45,122 bases of DNA from Hyphococcus sp. (GCA_021776245.1 JAJFGF010000015.1:1-45122), one strand, 5' to 3'; counted from the stretch's first letter, positions 14,942-24,808 are shown. Numbers and translations: made by a program. The notes: generated from the letters alone by a model not told the origin.

Positions 14942-15298
14942 TCAGGGACAAAATGTTACCTGTGTCTCAATGGCGGACACGGCGTCAATGGCGGTGGATA
15001 TGATCGCGAGCTCACCGCTTTCTTTTTCAATACGCCATACTGGCACTCCCAGCATTTCGCCGAGTGATGCGGATTTGAGCGACGAAACGCCGAGCACCTG
15101 AGCGGCGTCGGTGATTGGCAGCATGTTCTGGGTATCAATAGATGCAATGCCATGTTCGGCTGTCTTGTGCTCACCGCGCACGACTTCGATCGCGATGACA
15201 CTCATCACGACACCGCCGGAAATCCAGAGCACGATCTGCAAACCGACTATCAGCGCGGCCCATTTGTGAACGCGCACGATCCATTTTAGTAATGTCAT
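14942..15298 (-). pseudogene. PepSY-associated membrane protein, 3'-truncated
   Basis: The 118 codons start MTLLKWIVRVHKWAALIVGL, a membrane helix with the LHKW-like start of PepSY-TM proteins, followed by WISGGVVMSVIAIEVVRGEH. Coding resemblance fades near 14950 where the IS3 scar begins, and a stop follows. The lost 3' part would hold the rest of the periplasmic PepSY domain and perhaps further helices. It is the last gene of the minus-strand copper efflux operon, 15 bases after the DUF4198 gene. Confidence 0.65.
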
Positions 15299-15313
15299 GA
15301 TGTTAAGTCGTCG

Positions 15314-16147
15314 TTATGGTTGCTGATCAAGATTGATTGTGAGCGTTGCGTAGTCGCTATGATAGATGCCGTCCGGCTGCTCCGGCATCGTTATCCAAAC
15401 CGCAGCAAGCATAACAACACCGGATAGTGGCTCGCTTAATTTGAATGAGCCGTCTTCACCTGTACTCGTTTTCAATGCCTCGCCATCGGCCGGGGCGATC
15501 GTCACGGATTGCCTTGCGAGAGGCTTGCCGTCGAGTAACAAGCGATAAGATTTGTTTCCCAAACCGACGGAGACGAATTCCAGTTTTTGTCCGACCGGCG
15601 TTTCGGCGCTGCTTGCATCTCCACATGTTTCAATGCAGAGAAAAGTCTTTGCATGCTTGCTGTAGCTGCGATTTAGCGGCGGCGAGCCGGGCAGCGCGTC
15701 AAATGCTTGACGGACTGTTTCGTCCGCTTCGATTTCATCGAGATACATGTCGACGTCTTCGGGAGAAATCTCGCCAGCGCGCGGCTTACTGCTTGCGGCA
15801 ATCACGGCGAGACCTGACCGGGTTGGAGAAAAGCTAAGCGAGAGCGCAGTCTCGCTCTCCCTAAAGGTCAAATCATTCACCGGTTCGCCGGCAATATGGA
15901 CGCGCGAAAAAGCGATTCGATCCTGCGCCGGGCCGTGCTCGACATTCGGGAACACCAGGGCGCTTGTCAAAATCACATCAACAGGTTCGCTTTTGTTCCA
16001 GACGAATTGACCCGGCAGAAGAAATGTTTGATGCGCAAATGACGGCGCCGAAAAAAGGGCGGCAGCCATTGCAACCATTGCAAAGACTATTCGGTGTGAG
16101 GGGCGCGCGCGATTTGGCGCACTCATTGAAGTAGATTGTAAAGTCAT
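15314..16147 (-). CDS. DUF4198 periplasmic protein
   Basis: A 277-residue protein with a signal peptide (RIVFAMVAMAAALFSAPSFA, cleavage before HQTFLLPG). The AHQTFLLP start, an extended beta-rich middle and a C-terminal region with TSTGEDGSFKL fit DUF4198, a family of secreted beta-sandwich proteins often linked to metal uptake or efflux loci. I chose the ATG at 16147 because it directly precedes the signal peptide and has GGGGACAG upstream; a longer frame to 16237 overlaps the preceding gene. Role here unknown; it probably acts in the periplasm alongside the CusABC pump. Confidence 0.75.
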   Translation of the reverse strand: MTLQSTSMSAPNRARPSHRIVFAMVAMAAALFSAPSFAHQTFLLPGQFVWNKSEPVDVILTSALVFPNVEHGPAQDRIAFSRVHIAGEPVNDLTFRESETALSLSFSPTRSGLAVIAASSKPRAGEISPEDVDMYLDEIEADETVRQAFDALPGSPPLNRSYSKHAKTFLCIETCGDASSAETPVGQKLEFVSVGLGNKSYRLLLDGKPLARQSVTIAPADGEALKTSTGEDGSFKLSEPLSGVVMLAAVWITMPEQPDGIYHSDYATLTINLDQQP

Positions 16148-16229
16148 GTGACTGTCCCCGATGCAAATTGGTGTTGTCTGTTGATCTCGAACGATAGCCG
16201 TATGACGATGCGATGTCACTTGCCCAAAC

Positions 16230-17513
16230 TCATTCACAAGAGCAACCCGTTTGTTGATCCATATCGATCGAAAAGGCTGGCGAAAAGCCGCCGCCCGGCG
16301 TTCGCATGTTGGTTGTTTGGCCTTGATAAAGGCGCGCGGCGGTTAGTAAGGTCGCTCCGTCATATGTATAGTTCCGAATGTCAACTTTCATTGTTTTAAC
16401 GACGCCATCGACGACGATATTCCTGACGCTCGGCTGTATGATCGATTGTGCGACATAGTCATGGTCAAGAATTTCAGCCCATACGCGCCGTGTAATCTTG
16501 TCTCCCCGATATGCCGCCTTGCTGCCGAAGCCTGCAGCGGGCTTGAAAAACAACTTTTTCCGCGCCGCCCAGAACTCTTCCTGTCTACTCGCATCGACAG
16601 GCGTCGTTTCGGGAACGCCTTCGGCAAGCACGCGCAGATGAGATTCTTCAATATTCCATTCGCCCAAAAGACGCGCGTCACACAACAAAGACAGATTGTT
16701 CTTGTTCGCCAGAATCGCATGCGCGCGCGGGTTTGGTGTAACAACAACGTCATCGGTCAAATATGCTGATTTCAATGCCGCAGATCTGTCTTCCTCGAAA
16801 TAAAAGTCCGTAAGGCGATTATAGACCATATCGACAACTTTATCGCCAAACCACAAAGCGCCGTCGCGATGCTTCAACTTGTCGGGCGGGGCAATAACCG
16901 CACGAACGCCGTTTCGCTCAAACAAATTCCTGAACAATAAGAGTTCCGGATAGAAGAACTGGCGTTCGGGATCCTCATCGACGATTGCGATCGTCTCGGG
17001 CTGACCGTTTTTGCGCTGGCGGCGCCAATCCTGCAGAAAACTTTCCATGATCGCTGCAGCAGGATCACCGCTATGAGCTTCCGCTTCTTCAACCGTCGCA
17101 CAGCACAATCGCTGCGCTTGTGATAAGTAGGCGTTCATTAACGCCCCGCCGGCGTTGGTGTTGATCTCAATTAGTTTGGGTCCGTCCGGACTTAAGTGGA
17201 AATCATATCCCATAAGGACGCCGAGGGCGCCCGGACGATACTTCGCGATGGCAGGCGCGCCGGCCAATACAATCTGTTGATACGCGTCTGTCATCGCAAC
17301 CGCCTCAACCGCGGCAATAATGTCCTGCATCTTCTCCATATGGCGACGCTCGACGAAAACCGGAACGTCAGAAATCGTCGCCGCATGAGAGTCTGTAAAA
17401 TACTTCGTGTAGAGATCAGCGCCGGTTTCGGCTTCAAGCGCGCTAAACAATTGTTTGCGATCCAAGCTTTTACACATGCACTGGATATTCAGGTCATTGG
17501 ATGGGGCATCCAT
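16230..17513 (-). CDS. Circularly permuted ATP-grasp / glutathionylspermidine synthase-like enzyme
   Basis: A 427-residue cytoplasmic protein. DFHLSPDGPKLIEINTNAGG (about residues 104-123), VYNRLTDFYFEEDRS, NKNNLSLLCD and KPAAGFGSKAAYRGDK are typical of the ATP-grasp fold found in glutathionylspermidine synthase-like ligases, which join a carboxylate to an amine using ATP. The substrate is unknown. The protein ends in a Cys-rich GCSCE tail. A GAGGAA ribosome site precedes the ATG at 17513. It lies 70 bases after cusA in the same operon, so it may make a small metal-binding or thiol compound; that is speculation from context. Confidence 0.7.
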   Translation of the reverse strand: MDAPSNDLNIQCMCKSLDRKQLFSALEAETGADLYTKYFTDSHAATISDVPVFVERRHMEKMQDIIAAVEAVAMTDAYQQIVLAGAPAIAKYRPGALGVLMGYDFHLSPDGPKLIEINTNAGGALMNAYLSQAQRLCCATVEEAEAHSGDPAAAIMESFLQDWRRQRKNGQPETIAIVDEDPERQFFYPELLLFRNLFERNGVRAVIAPPDKLKHRDGALWFGDKVVDMVYNRLTDFYFEEDRSAALKSAYLTDDVVVTPNPRAHAILANKNNLSLLCDARLLGEWNIEESHLRVLAEGVPETTPVDASRQEEFWAARKKLFFKPAAGFGSKAAYRGDKITRRVWAEILDHDYVAQSIIQPSVRNIVVDGVVKTMKVDIRNYTYDGATLLTAARLYQGQTTNMRTPGGGFSPAFSIDMDQQTGCSCE

Positions 17514-17583
17514 TCGCTGGTTTCCTCTTCTAGGCTCGCCCAGTCTTTGTCACAACGCCGTGTTGTGCGCACATACGCTAAAC

Positions 17584-20500
17584 TCACGCCGGCGCCGGAT
17601 CACCATTCAGTGCGGGGTCAGGATCCTTTTCGATCTCGATTTTTCGCATTTGGCGCAATTCCGAAGTTTTCCAGAGAAGAAATACCGCTGGAATTAGCAT
17701 CAGCGTCAAAAGCGTTGCGGTGACGACGCCGCCAACCATCGGCGCGGCGATGCGGCGCATGACTTCAGACCCCGTTCCCGACCCGATCATAATGGGAAGC
17801 AATCCTGCAATGATTGCAGCAACCGTCATCATGATCGGTCGCAAGCGCAGCAAGGCCCCGTCGCGGATCGCGACAGCAATATCCGATTGATCCAACGCAC
17901 GGTTTTCTTGCGCCGCGATCGACTGCCGATCAGCGAACGCTACATTGAGGAACACAAGCATCACGAGCGAGACTTCGACGGTGAGGCCCGCGAGCGCGAT
18001 GAACCCGACGCCGACGGCGATCGAGAGATTGTAGCCGAGAATATAAAGAAACCAGGCCCCGCCGGCGAGCGCCAGGGGAAGCGTGAGCAGAATAATCAGG
18101 ACTTCTGCAAATCGCTTGAAGGCCAGGAACAGAAGAACGACGATGAGCGCCAGCGTCACCGGCACGATCAGCGCGAGGCGTTCTTGCGCGCGTTCCATAT
18201 ATTGGAATTGACCGGACCATCCGAGGGAGTAGCCAGGCGGCAAGTCTATCTGTTCGGCGACAACACGCTTTGCCTCAGCAACATAAGAGCCGAGATCGCG
18301 CCCGGCGATATCAACATAAATCCATCCATTGAGGCGCGCGTTCTCGCTGCGGATCATGCCCGGCCCGCCGACAATGCGAATATCCGCAAGTTCCGCTAAC
18401 GGCACATGGGCGCCGCTCGCCGTCACCACGGGCAATTGCCGCAATTGCTGATCGGAATCGCGGAAATCGCGCGGAAATCGGAGATTGATCGGATAGCGCT
18501 CAAGTCCCTCGACGGATTCGGCGACATTTGCGCCGCCAATGGCGGAACGCACAATATCCTGCACATCGGCGACGTTCATATTGTAGCGGGCCGCTTCTTC
18601 CCGGCGCACATCGACTTCAATGTAGCGCCCGCCAACAACGCGTTCGGAGTAAACAGACGCTGTGCCTTCGACGGGCTTCAGGACGCGTTCAATTTCTTCG
18701 CCGATCCCTGAAATAACTTCCAGATCCGGCCCGGCCACTTTGATGCCGAGCGGCGTCTTGATGCCGGTCGCGAGCATATCGATGCGGTTCTTGATGGGCA
18801 TGATCCAGACATTTGATATGCCTGGCGCCTGCACTGCTGCTTCGAGTTCGGCGCGAATTTTGTCCATGGTCATCCCCGGACGCCATTCATCCTCGGGTTT
18901 CAATTGTATTGTTGTCTCGACCATGGTCAGGGGCGCCGGGTCGGTCGCGCTTTCAGCGCGCCCCGCCTTGCCATGGGTGGTTTCGACTTCCGGTACGGTC
19001 GCAATCATTTTATTGGTTTGCTGAAGCATTTCGCGCGCCTTCCCGATTGAGACGGCAGGAAATGCACTCGGCATATAGAGAAAATCGCCCTCGTTCAGGT
19101 CAGGCATGAATTCATTGCCGAGCCGCATCGCAGGAAAGAGCGCTGTCGCCATTGCGAAAAGAGAGAGTGCAATAATCGTGCGTGGTCTTTTGAGCGTCAA
19201 TTCTAGCGCCGGCCGATAGGCGTGCATGAGCGTTTTGGCGACAGGATTTTTGGATTCAGGCCGAATTTTCCCGCGCACCAAATAGCCCATCAGAACCGGC
19301 ACCAAAGTAATCGCCAGGATTGCCGACGCGCCCATTGCGTAAGTCTTTGTGAAGGCGAGCGGCTTGAACAAGCGACCCTCCTGCGCCTCCAGTGCGAATA
19401 CCGGCATGAAGCTTAGGGTAATAATCACCAGTGAGAAAAAGATTGCCGGACCAACTTCGCTCGCCGCTTCCGTGACGATCCGCCAACGATTTTGAGGCGT
19501 CAGCGGCTCTTTTTCGATATGGCGATGCAAAGTCTCGATCATCACGATGGCGCCGTCGACCATGGCGCCAATGGCGATTGCGATACCGCCAAGCGACATA
19601 ATGTTGGCGTTGATGCCCTGCATCTTCATAATAATTACAGCGGACAGGATACCGAGCGGCAGGGATAGAATAATGACCAGCGATGATCGGAAGTGAAGCA
19701 GAAACGCCGCGCAAATCAGCACAACGACGATAAACTCCTCGCTAAGCTTTTCGACTAGATTGTCGACCGCCCGTTCAATGAGAGCGGAGCGGTCATAGGT
19801 CGGCACGATTTCGACACCGTCGGGCAGGCTTGGCTTTAGATGTTCGAGCTTTTCTTTGACCGCATCGATCGTCGCGAGCGCGTTATCTCCCCAACGCATG
19901 ATAATGACGCCGCCAACAGTCTCGCCCTCACCGTTCAGCTCGCTGACGCCGCGCCGCATTTGCGGTCCGATATCGATATCTGCAACGTCACGCAGCAGAA
20001 GCGGCGAGCCGTTTGATTGCCGGCCGACGGGGATGCGCGCAAGATTGTCAATTGACGAAACATAACCACGAGCGCGGATCATGTATTCGGCCTCCGCCAA
20101 TTCAAGGACTGATCCGCCGACCTCCTGATTGCCCTGTTGAATGGCGCGGCGCACTTCGGCAAGCGTCAGATTGAAAATCCGCATTTTATCAGGATCAAGC
20201 GTCGCCTGATATTGGCGAACCATGCCGCCGATTGTTGCGACTTCCGATACGCCCGGAACGCTCTGCAATTCGAATTTCAAAAACCAGTTTTGGATACTGG
20301 TGAGGTCAGCGATATCGTGCTGACCCGTGCGATCAACCAACGCATATTGATAGACCCAGCCGACGCCGGTCGCATCCGGTCCGAGTTCTGATTTCGCCCC
20401 TTCCGGAAAATCGCCGGTAACCTGGCTTAAATATTCCAATACGCGCGAGCGCGCCCAATAAAGGTCGGTGCCATCCTCGAATATGATGTACACATAGGAA

Positions 20501-20769
20501 TCGCCGAAGAATGAATAACCACGTACGGTCGTGGCCTTGGGCACCGCCAGCATCGCGGTCGTCAATGGATAAGTAATCTGATCTTCGATTACCTGCGGCG
20601 CCTGACCCGGATAGCTTGTTTTGACGATCACCTGAACGTCCGACAGGTCGGGTATTGCGTCGAGCGGTGTCGCGCGCAACGCAACAACCCCCGAGACAAG
20701 CAAAAACAGCGCGGCCATGATGACCAGAAAACGGTTTTCGACCGACCAGCGGATGACGCCCGAGATCAC
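17584..20769 (-). CDS. cusA: CusA-type heavy-metal RND efflux pump
   Basis: A 1,061-residue inner-membrane RND transporter that uses the proton gradient to export metal ions from periplasm and cytoplasm to the outside. DAIPDLSDVQVIVKTSYPGQ near the N-terminus and AIGAMVDGAIVMIETLHRH in the fourth helix are diagnostic. The three methionines of the Cu(I)/Ag(I) site of CusA are kept in FLYMPSAFP, PAPLTMVETT and NRIDMLATGIK, which argues for monovalent copper or silver rather than zinc or cobalt. The GTG start at 20769 overlaps the cusB stop by four bases. It works with the CusB-CusF fusion and CusC encoded just upstream. Confidence 0.95.
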   Translation of the reverse strand: MISGVIRWSVENRFLVIMAALFLLVSGVVALRATPLDAIPDLSDVQVIVKTSYPGQAPQVIEDQITYPLTTAMLAVPKATTVRGYSFFGDSYVYIIFEDGTDLYWARSRVLEYLSQVTGDFPEGAKSELGPDATGVGWVYQYALVDRTGQHDIADLTSIQNWFLKFELQSVPGVSEVATIGGMVRQYQATLDPDKMRIFNLTLAEVRRAIQQGNQEVGGSVLELAEAEYMIRARGYVSSIDNLARIPVGRQSNGSPLLLRDVADIDIGPQMRRGVSELNGEGETVGGVIIMRWGDNALATIDAVKEKLEHLKPSLPDGVEIVPTYDRSALIERAVDNLVEKLSEEFIVVVLICAAFLLHFRSSLVIILSLPLGILSAVIIMKMQGINANIMSLGGIAIAIGAMVDGAIVMIETLHRHIEKEPLTPQNRWRIVTEAASEVGPAIFFSLVIITLSFMPVFALEAQEGRLFKPLAFTKTYAMGASAILAITLVPVLMGYLVRGKIRPESKNPVAKTLMHAYRPALELTLKRPRTIIALSLFAMATALFPAMRLGNEFMPDLNEGDFLYMPSAFPAVSIGKAREMLQQTNKMIATVPEVETTHGKAGRAESATDPAPLTMVETTIQLKPEDEWRPGMTMDKIRAELEAAVQAPGISNVWIMPIKNRIDMLATGIKTPLGIKVAGPDLEVISGIGEEIERVLKPVEGTASVYSERVVGGRYIEVDVRREEAARYNMNVADVQDIVRSAIGGANVAESVEGLERYPINLRFPRDFRDSDQQLRQLPVVTASGAHVPLAELADIRIVGGPGMIRSENARLNGWIYVDIAGRDLGSYVAEAKRVVAEQIDLPPGYSLGWSGQFQYMERAQERLALIVPVTLALIVVLLFLAFKRFAEVLIILLTLPLALAGGAWFLYILGYNLSIAVGVGFIALAGLTVEVSLVMLVFLNVAFADRQSIAAQENRALDQSDIAVAIRDGALLRLRPIMMTVAAIIAGLLPIMIGSGTGSEVMRRIAAPMVGGVVTATLLTLMLIPAVFLLWKTSELRQMRKIEIEKDPDPALNGDPAPA

Positions 20770-22343
20770 TGAATGGCCTCCACAGAATGAATGACAAAAG
20801 CGCGATCTTCGCCCTGGCTCATTGCAAAAGTGATCCGTTCACCGGTCGGGATCTTCGCAAGGTCAACAGTGCCGGCGACGGGAAAATCCATGGTCATGGC
20901 TGGCCAGCCAATCTCCGGGATGGCGTCATGCTCAATCGTGATGGTTTTTTCCGGCGCTTTCACCGTTTTGATGACGCCAAACGCCTTCACAAGCGACATT
21001 TCATTCGTTGCATCGACGGCGTGGCTCAAATGATCCGCTCCCTGAATTTCCCCTTCGTGAGACGTGTCTGGTTTGCCTTCTTCGATCACCGGCATGGTCG
21101 TATCTTCACCATGGCCATGTTCGGCCGGCTGCATCCGCAACGTTGCGCCAGCAAAGCTGCTTTCTGAATCAATCAGGAACTGTCCGGATATGACGACAGT
21201 CTCACCAGGATTGAGGCCTGACAGGATTTCAATTTTGCCGTGCGATTCGACACCGCTCGTAACGGCCGCCGGTTGAAATCTCCCCTCGCCCAAAGCGATA
21301 ATGACCCGCTCCTCGCGTCCCGTACGGATGAGGGCTTGACGCGGGATGATGACCCCGGCGGGCCGCTCCGGCCCTTCGATTTCAACGGTCATAAACATCC
21401 CGGGTTTTAATTTCGCCGCCGCGCTATCGAAAACCGTTCGCACAGGAACAGTGCGTGTAACAGGATCCAGATCAGGATAAATATAATCTACGGTTCCAGT
21501 GAGCCGCGCGCCCGGTTCAAATTTGGATTGCGCCGTGAGCGAAGCGCCGAGGCGGAGCTGGTCCGCGTCGGCCTCGAACACATCGCTCATCAACCAAACC
21601 GTAGAAAGTTCGGCGAGCGCCATAATCTCCGTATCCGGTTTAAAAAACTGACCGTCCGCGACATTCAACGCGGTGACAACACCGCTGATGGGCGCAAAGA
21701 CTTTGACATATTGCGTTACGCGCCGCGTTTTCTCGAGTTCCCGGATCTGATCTTCTGAAATATAGAGTGCACGCAGACGGTCCTTGCTTGCGTTGATCGT
21801 GGTTGCATTTCCGCTACGAACAGTTTGCAGGAATTCGGCTTGCGCATTAACCAGATCCGGCGAGTAGACCTCGAACAGAAGATCGCCTTTTTCAACAGCC
21901 TCGCCTTCGGATCGCACTGCTAATCGCTCGATCCAGCCGTTGCTGCGCAGATGAATGTTTGCAACCTTTTCCTCGTCATAGACGATGCGACCGACTGTAT
22001 GGATTGGCCGGCGCAGCGCCCCTTGCTCTACGGTTGCTGTGCGCACGCCGATATTGTTCACCACGGAGGGATCAATCCGCACCGAGCTCGCTTGCGCGCC
22101 GCTGTGGGCGTCATCGCCTTCATAGACTGGAATGAGATCCATCCCCATGGGCGATTTGCCGGGTTTGTCGCTACGAAAATTCGGGTCCATTGGTGCTTTC
22201 CAGTAGGCGACTTTTCTTTCGCCTGCGCTGGTGTCTGCTCCTGAATCAGAATTGGCCGACTGAGATTTGAAGATGCCCGCGCCGTATCCAATCGCAGCGC
22301 CCGCGAGAAGAACAAGGGCAAAAGCTCCAACACGCTTGATCAT
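20766..22343 (-). CDS. cusB: CusB-type periplasmic adaptor fused to a C-terminal CusF domain
   Basis: A 525-residue membrane-anchored adaptor. After an N-terminal helix comes a heavy-metal-binding segment (about residues 49-76: YWKAPMDPNFR, PMGMDLIPVYEG), then the membrane-fusion barrel and hairpin domains. Residues about 455-525 form a CusF-like domain with the four canonical Cu(I) ligands spaced as in CusF: H472, W480, M483 and M485. In E. coli CusF is a separate periplasmic chaperone that hands copper to CusB, so the fusion would tether the chaperone to the pump. The start overlaps the cusC stop (ATGA). Confidence 0.93.
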   Translation of the reverse strand: MIKRVGAFALVLLAGAAIGYGAGIFKSQSANSDSGADTSAGERKVAYWKAPMDPNFRSDKPGKSPMGMDLIPVYEGDDAHSGAQASSVRIDPSVVNNIGVRTATVEQGALRRPIHTVGRIVYDEEKVANIHLRSNGWIERLAVRSEGEAVEKGDLLFEVYSPDLVNAQAEFLQTVRSGNATTINASKDRLRALYISEDQIRELEKTRRVTQYVKVFAPISGVVTALNVADGQFFKPDTEIMALAELSTVWLMSDVFEADADQLRLGASLTAQSKFEPGARLTGTVDYIYPDLDPVTRTVPVRTVFDSAAAKLKPGMFMTVEIEGPERPAGVIIPRQALIRTGREERVIIALGEGRFQPAAVTSGVESHGKIEILSGLNPGETVVISGQFLIDSESSFAGATLRMQPAEHGHGEDTTMPVIEEGKPDTSHEGEIQGADHLSHAVDATNEMSLVKAFGVIKTVKAPEKTITIEHDAIPEIGWPAMTMDFPVAGTVDLAKIPTGERITFAMSQGEDRAFVIHSVEAIQ

Positions 22344-23635
22344 GATTGTTCACCGGTGAGAAACAGGAGCCGAGATTGCGCCTTCGCGTGATCGACACGA
22401 AGCCGGCGAAGCTGCAGCTCCGTATCTAATTCTGCGAGCCTTGATCGAATGAGTTCGGCGAAATCCGTCACTTGGTTTTGATACCCGTCGAGCGCTGCGT
22501 CTGCATTGGCGCCGGCTCTGTTGAGAACAACCGCATTGAAGAGCTCGATGCGCTGATTGAGTCGCAACCAGTCCGCGTAGTTTCGGTCGAGCACCTTTTT
22601 CAGGTCAAGGAGCGTCGCCATCCGATCAAATTGCGCCACTGCACGCTCCTTGCGCGCCGCCGCGAGACGGCGGTCCTGACGTTTGCCTGTAAACAATGGC
22701 ACATCAAGCACGACCATCAGGGAGGCAAAATCTGCTCGGTCGCCGCCGCGCAGGCCATACCCCGTATCCAGCGACCAGCCAGGTCGATATTGTTGTTTCG
22801 CGATGTCAACGTCGCGATCACGAACTTCAACGAGCGCGTCCTCAACATCTGCCGCCGGGTGCTTTGCAAGCCCGTCTTCAATCATTTGCCGATCTGGCGG
22901 CGCCGGCAATGCCGGAAAAGAGTCAGCGATCGGTCGAAACGCATTTTCCGGTCCAATCAATCGCGATAATTCTGCGACCAAATCATCAATCTGGCGTTCA
23001 ACTTCGACAGCGCGGTCGTCGAGCAGGCTAAGCTCAAGTTCTGCGCGCAGCAGATCCTGGTTGGATCGCAGGCCGGTCGAAAAAGACGTCTGGACAACCT
23101 GAACAAGTTCGTTGACGGCGTCCCGGCTCTCCTGAGCCGTCTGCCTTGCGCCCAGCCAATAGTAAAGATCGAGCCAGGTTGTTCTTGTATCCAACGCGAT
23201 TTGCAACTCCTGTAAGGTTGCAGACGCTCTTTGGCCGGCTGCCTCAGCTTCACGGCGTTCGCGCGTTTTTGATAATGTTTTCCCTCGTGGGAAACTCTGG
23301 CGTACGCCGACCTGCACTTGCGTCATCGCTTCTTGCTCGAAATCAAACGTATCCACTGGAAAGTTTGCAAGCCCGACCCGAAGCTGAGGATCGGGCAATT
23401 GAGAATCAGAAACCGCTCTGTCTTCAAGCGCGCTGGCGCGTTCCTTAAATCGGGCGACGGTCGGATCATTGGCGCCAAGGGCGATGGCGACGGCGCCGTC
23501 CAGCGTCAGACCATCGTCTGCGCGTGAAATAGACAAGCTGTCTGCAAGGTAGAGCATTGCGATCACGCCGAGCCCGATCGCCAACAACGACGCTCGCCGC
23601 TGATGGCGGCGGTTTTCGAGTTTAAAATCAGTCAC
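22340..23635 (-). CDS. cusC: CusC-type TolC-family outer-membrane channel
   Basis: A 431-residue outer-membrane factor with a signal peptide (ASLLAIGLGVIAMLYLADSL) and the alternating helical hairpins of TolC proteins, such as DPQLRVGLANFP and ARQTAQESRDAVNELVQ. It forms the exit duct for the CusBA complex. I favour the GTG at 23635, which has GGAGAAG ten bases upstream, over a TTG further upstream at 23689. It is the first gene of the minus-strand efflux operon, divergent from the plus-strand copper genes. Confidence 0.88.
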   Translation of the reverse strand: MTDFKLENRRHQRRASLLAIGLGVIAMLYLADSLSISRADDGLTLDGAVAIALGANDPTVARFKERASALEDRAVSDSQLPDPQLRVGLANFPVDTFDFEQEAMTQVQVGVRQSFPRGKTLSKTRERREAEAAGQRASATLQELQIALDTRTTWLDLYYWLGARQTAQESRDAVNELVQVVQTSFSTGLRSNQDLLRAELELSLLDDRAVEVERQIDDLVAELSRLIGPENAFRPIADSFPALPAPPDRQMIEDGLAKHPAADVEDALVEVRDRDVDIAKQQYRPGWSLDTGYGLRGGDRADFASLMVVLDVPLFTGKRQDRRLAAARKERAVAQFDRMATLLDLKKVLDRNYADWLRLNQRIELFNAVVLNRAGANADAALDGYQNQVTDFAELIRSRLAELDTELQLRRLRVDHAKAQSRLLFLTGEQS

Positions 23636-24162
23636 AGAAATTACGCTTCTCCGAATACAAATTGGCGCCCCGTTGTGCTCCTCCGTCAAGGCGGCGAAGG
23701 TCCAAAACAGCGACGGAAAATGCGATCTTGTCTTCCGGTTTCATTCGCATCGGGTGTTTTTACGCGCCAAAGTCTAATATCCCGCACCCGGTGTGCCGAA
23801 TTATCGCAGGCAGACCTCAACGCTGCCGCTGTCCTCGGCAAAACGCCGGTATCGCTGACCTGGCGCCACTCAGGCGCGACAATTTTCCTTTGAATCAGGC
23901 GGTTTCACCTTTGATCGGGCTCAACGCGCGATCCAGCGGCATGCCTAAAATCATTGTCTATTCGCCGCCTGCAATAGTCGCCGGCTTCGCTTCCGACGTG
24001 CGCGAAGGCGCACTAATTTTAGCTTGACCGCCTTCGCGGTCGGCGCACGAGGTTGAGGGAACGCAGACCGTTGACCGTAAACAACGTTAACGTTTGACGC
24101 CGGGCAAATCGACGTAACCGGCGTTTTGCGCATCGAACTCAAAAAAATGAAAGGAGAGTCTT
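23636..24162. promoter_or_regulatory. Divergent control region between cusC and the spy-like gene
   Basis: About 530 bases with no gene. It should hold promoters for both copper arms. A GACCGC/GCGGTC hairpin (24026-24041) and a 12-base perfect palindrome, AACGTTAACGTT (24083-24094), are visible. Neither matches an operator I can name, and I could not assign clear sigma-70 or ECF promoters. Confidence 0.35.
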
Positions 24163-24723
24163 GTGAAAAAAGCAATGGTCATTTCAGCGCTGATGTCGGC
24201 CGCAGCACTATCGATTGCCTCGCCTGCCGCCGCCCAGTCCCATCATCCAGAAACCGCCAAAGGCGAACAAATGCAGTCAGAAGGAATGATGGACGGTCAA
24301 ATGAAAAGTGGCATGTTGATGCATCAAGGCATGATGGAATGCCCGATGATGGGTCAAAGCCGGGGCGGGCCCCGCACGGAAGGCCGCCTCGCCTTTCTCA
24401 AGGCCGAGCTCAAGATTAAGTCGGGTCAGGAATCTGCATGGAATACCTATGCTGACGCGGTGCGCGACAGTCATAAACACAAGGCGGGCCACATGGCCAA
24501 GATGCACCAAAAATTGATGAAGAAGGATGAAGCTGCGCAAACCGCTGAACGCACGCCGGCGCCGGAAGCGCTGCGCAAGCGGATCGAGATGATGGAAGCA
24601 ATGCTCGCAAATCTGAAATCTGTCTCGGGCGCGACATCCACTCTCTATGACAAACTCGATCAATTGCAAAAAGCGACGGCCGATGAACTTCTCGGAATGT
24701 CATGCGGAATGACGCGCATGTAG
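24163..24723 (+). CDS. Spy/CpxP-like periplasmic protein, Met- and His-rich
   Basis: A 186-residue secreted protein with a signal peptide (ISALMSAAALSIASPAAAQ). The mature N-terminus is rich in Met and His (GMMDGQMKSGMLMHQGMMEC), suitable for binding copper. The middle contains LKIKSGQESAWNTYADAV, the LTxxQ-like helix of the Spy/CpxP family, periplasmic chaperones of envelope stress. The GTG start has AAGGAGAG upstream. It is the first plus-strand gene of the island. A role as periplasmic copper buffer or chaperone is inferred. Confidence 0.75.
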   Translation: MKKAMVISALMSAAALSIASPAAAQSHHPETAKGEQMQSEGMMDGQMKSGMLMHQGMMECPMMGQSRGGPRTEGRLAFLKAELKIKSGQESAWNTYADAVRDSHKHKAGHMAKMHQKLMKKDEAAQTAERTPAPEALRKRIEMMEAMLANLKSVSGATSTLYDKLDQLQKATADELLGMSCGMTRM

Positions 24724-24767
24724 TGAGGAAATCTGAGAACCGTTGATCCAAGCATAATCATCTGTGA

Positions 24768-24808
24768 GGCGAGCGCATGGCGGGATACTTACCGTGACTG
24801 CGCTCGCC
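24768..24808 (+). repeat. 10-base inverted repeat ahead of the CsoR-like gene
   Basis: GGCGAGCGCA (24768-24777) and TGCGCTCGCC (24799-24808) pair perfectly around 21 bases. An A-run and an AAGGAA ribosome site follow directly, so the hairpin lies against the start of the next gene. It may be a terminator for the spy-like gene read on the opposite strand, or a regulatory stem. Confidence 0.4.

Noticed and set aside
24083-24094. The 12-base palindrome AACGTTAACGTT as a named operator
   Set aside because: It is a real palindrome in the divergent copper control region, but it does not match a CueR, CusR or CsoR site I can identify.
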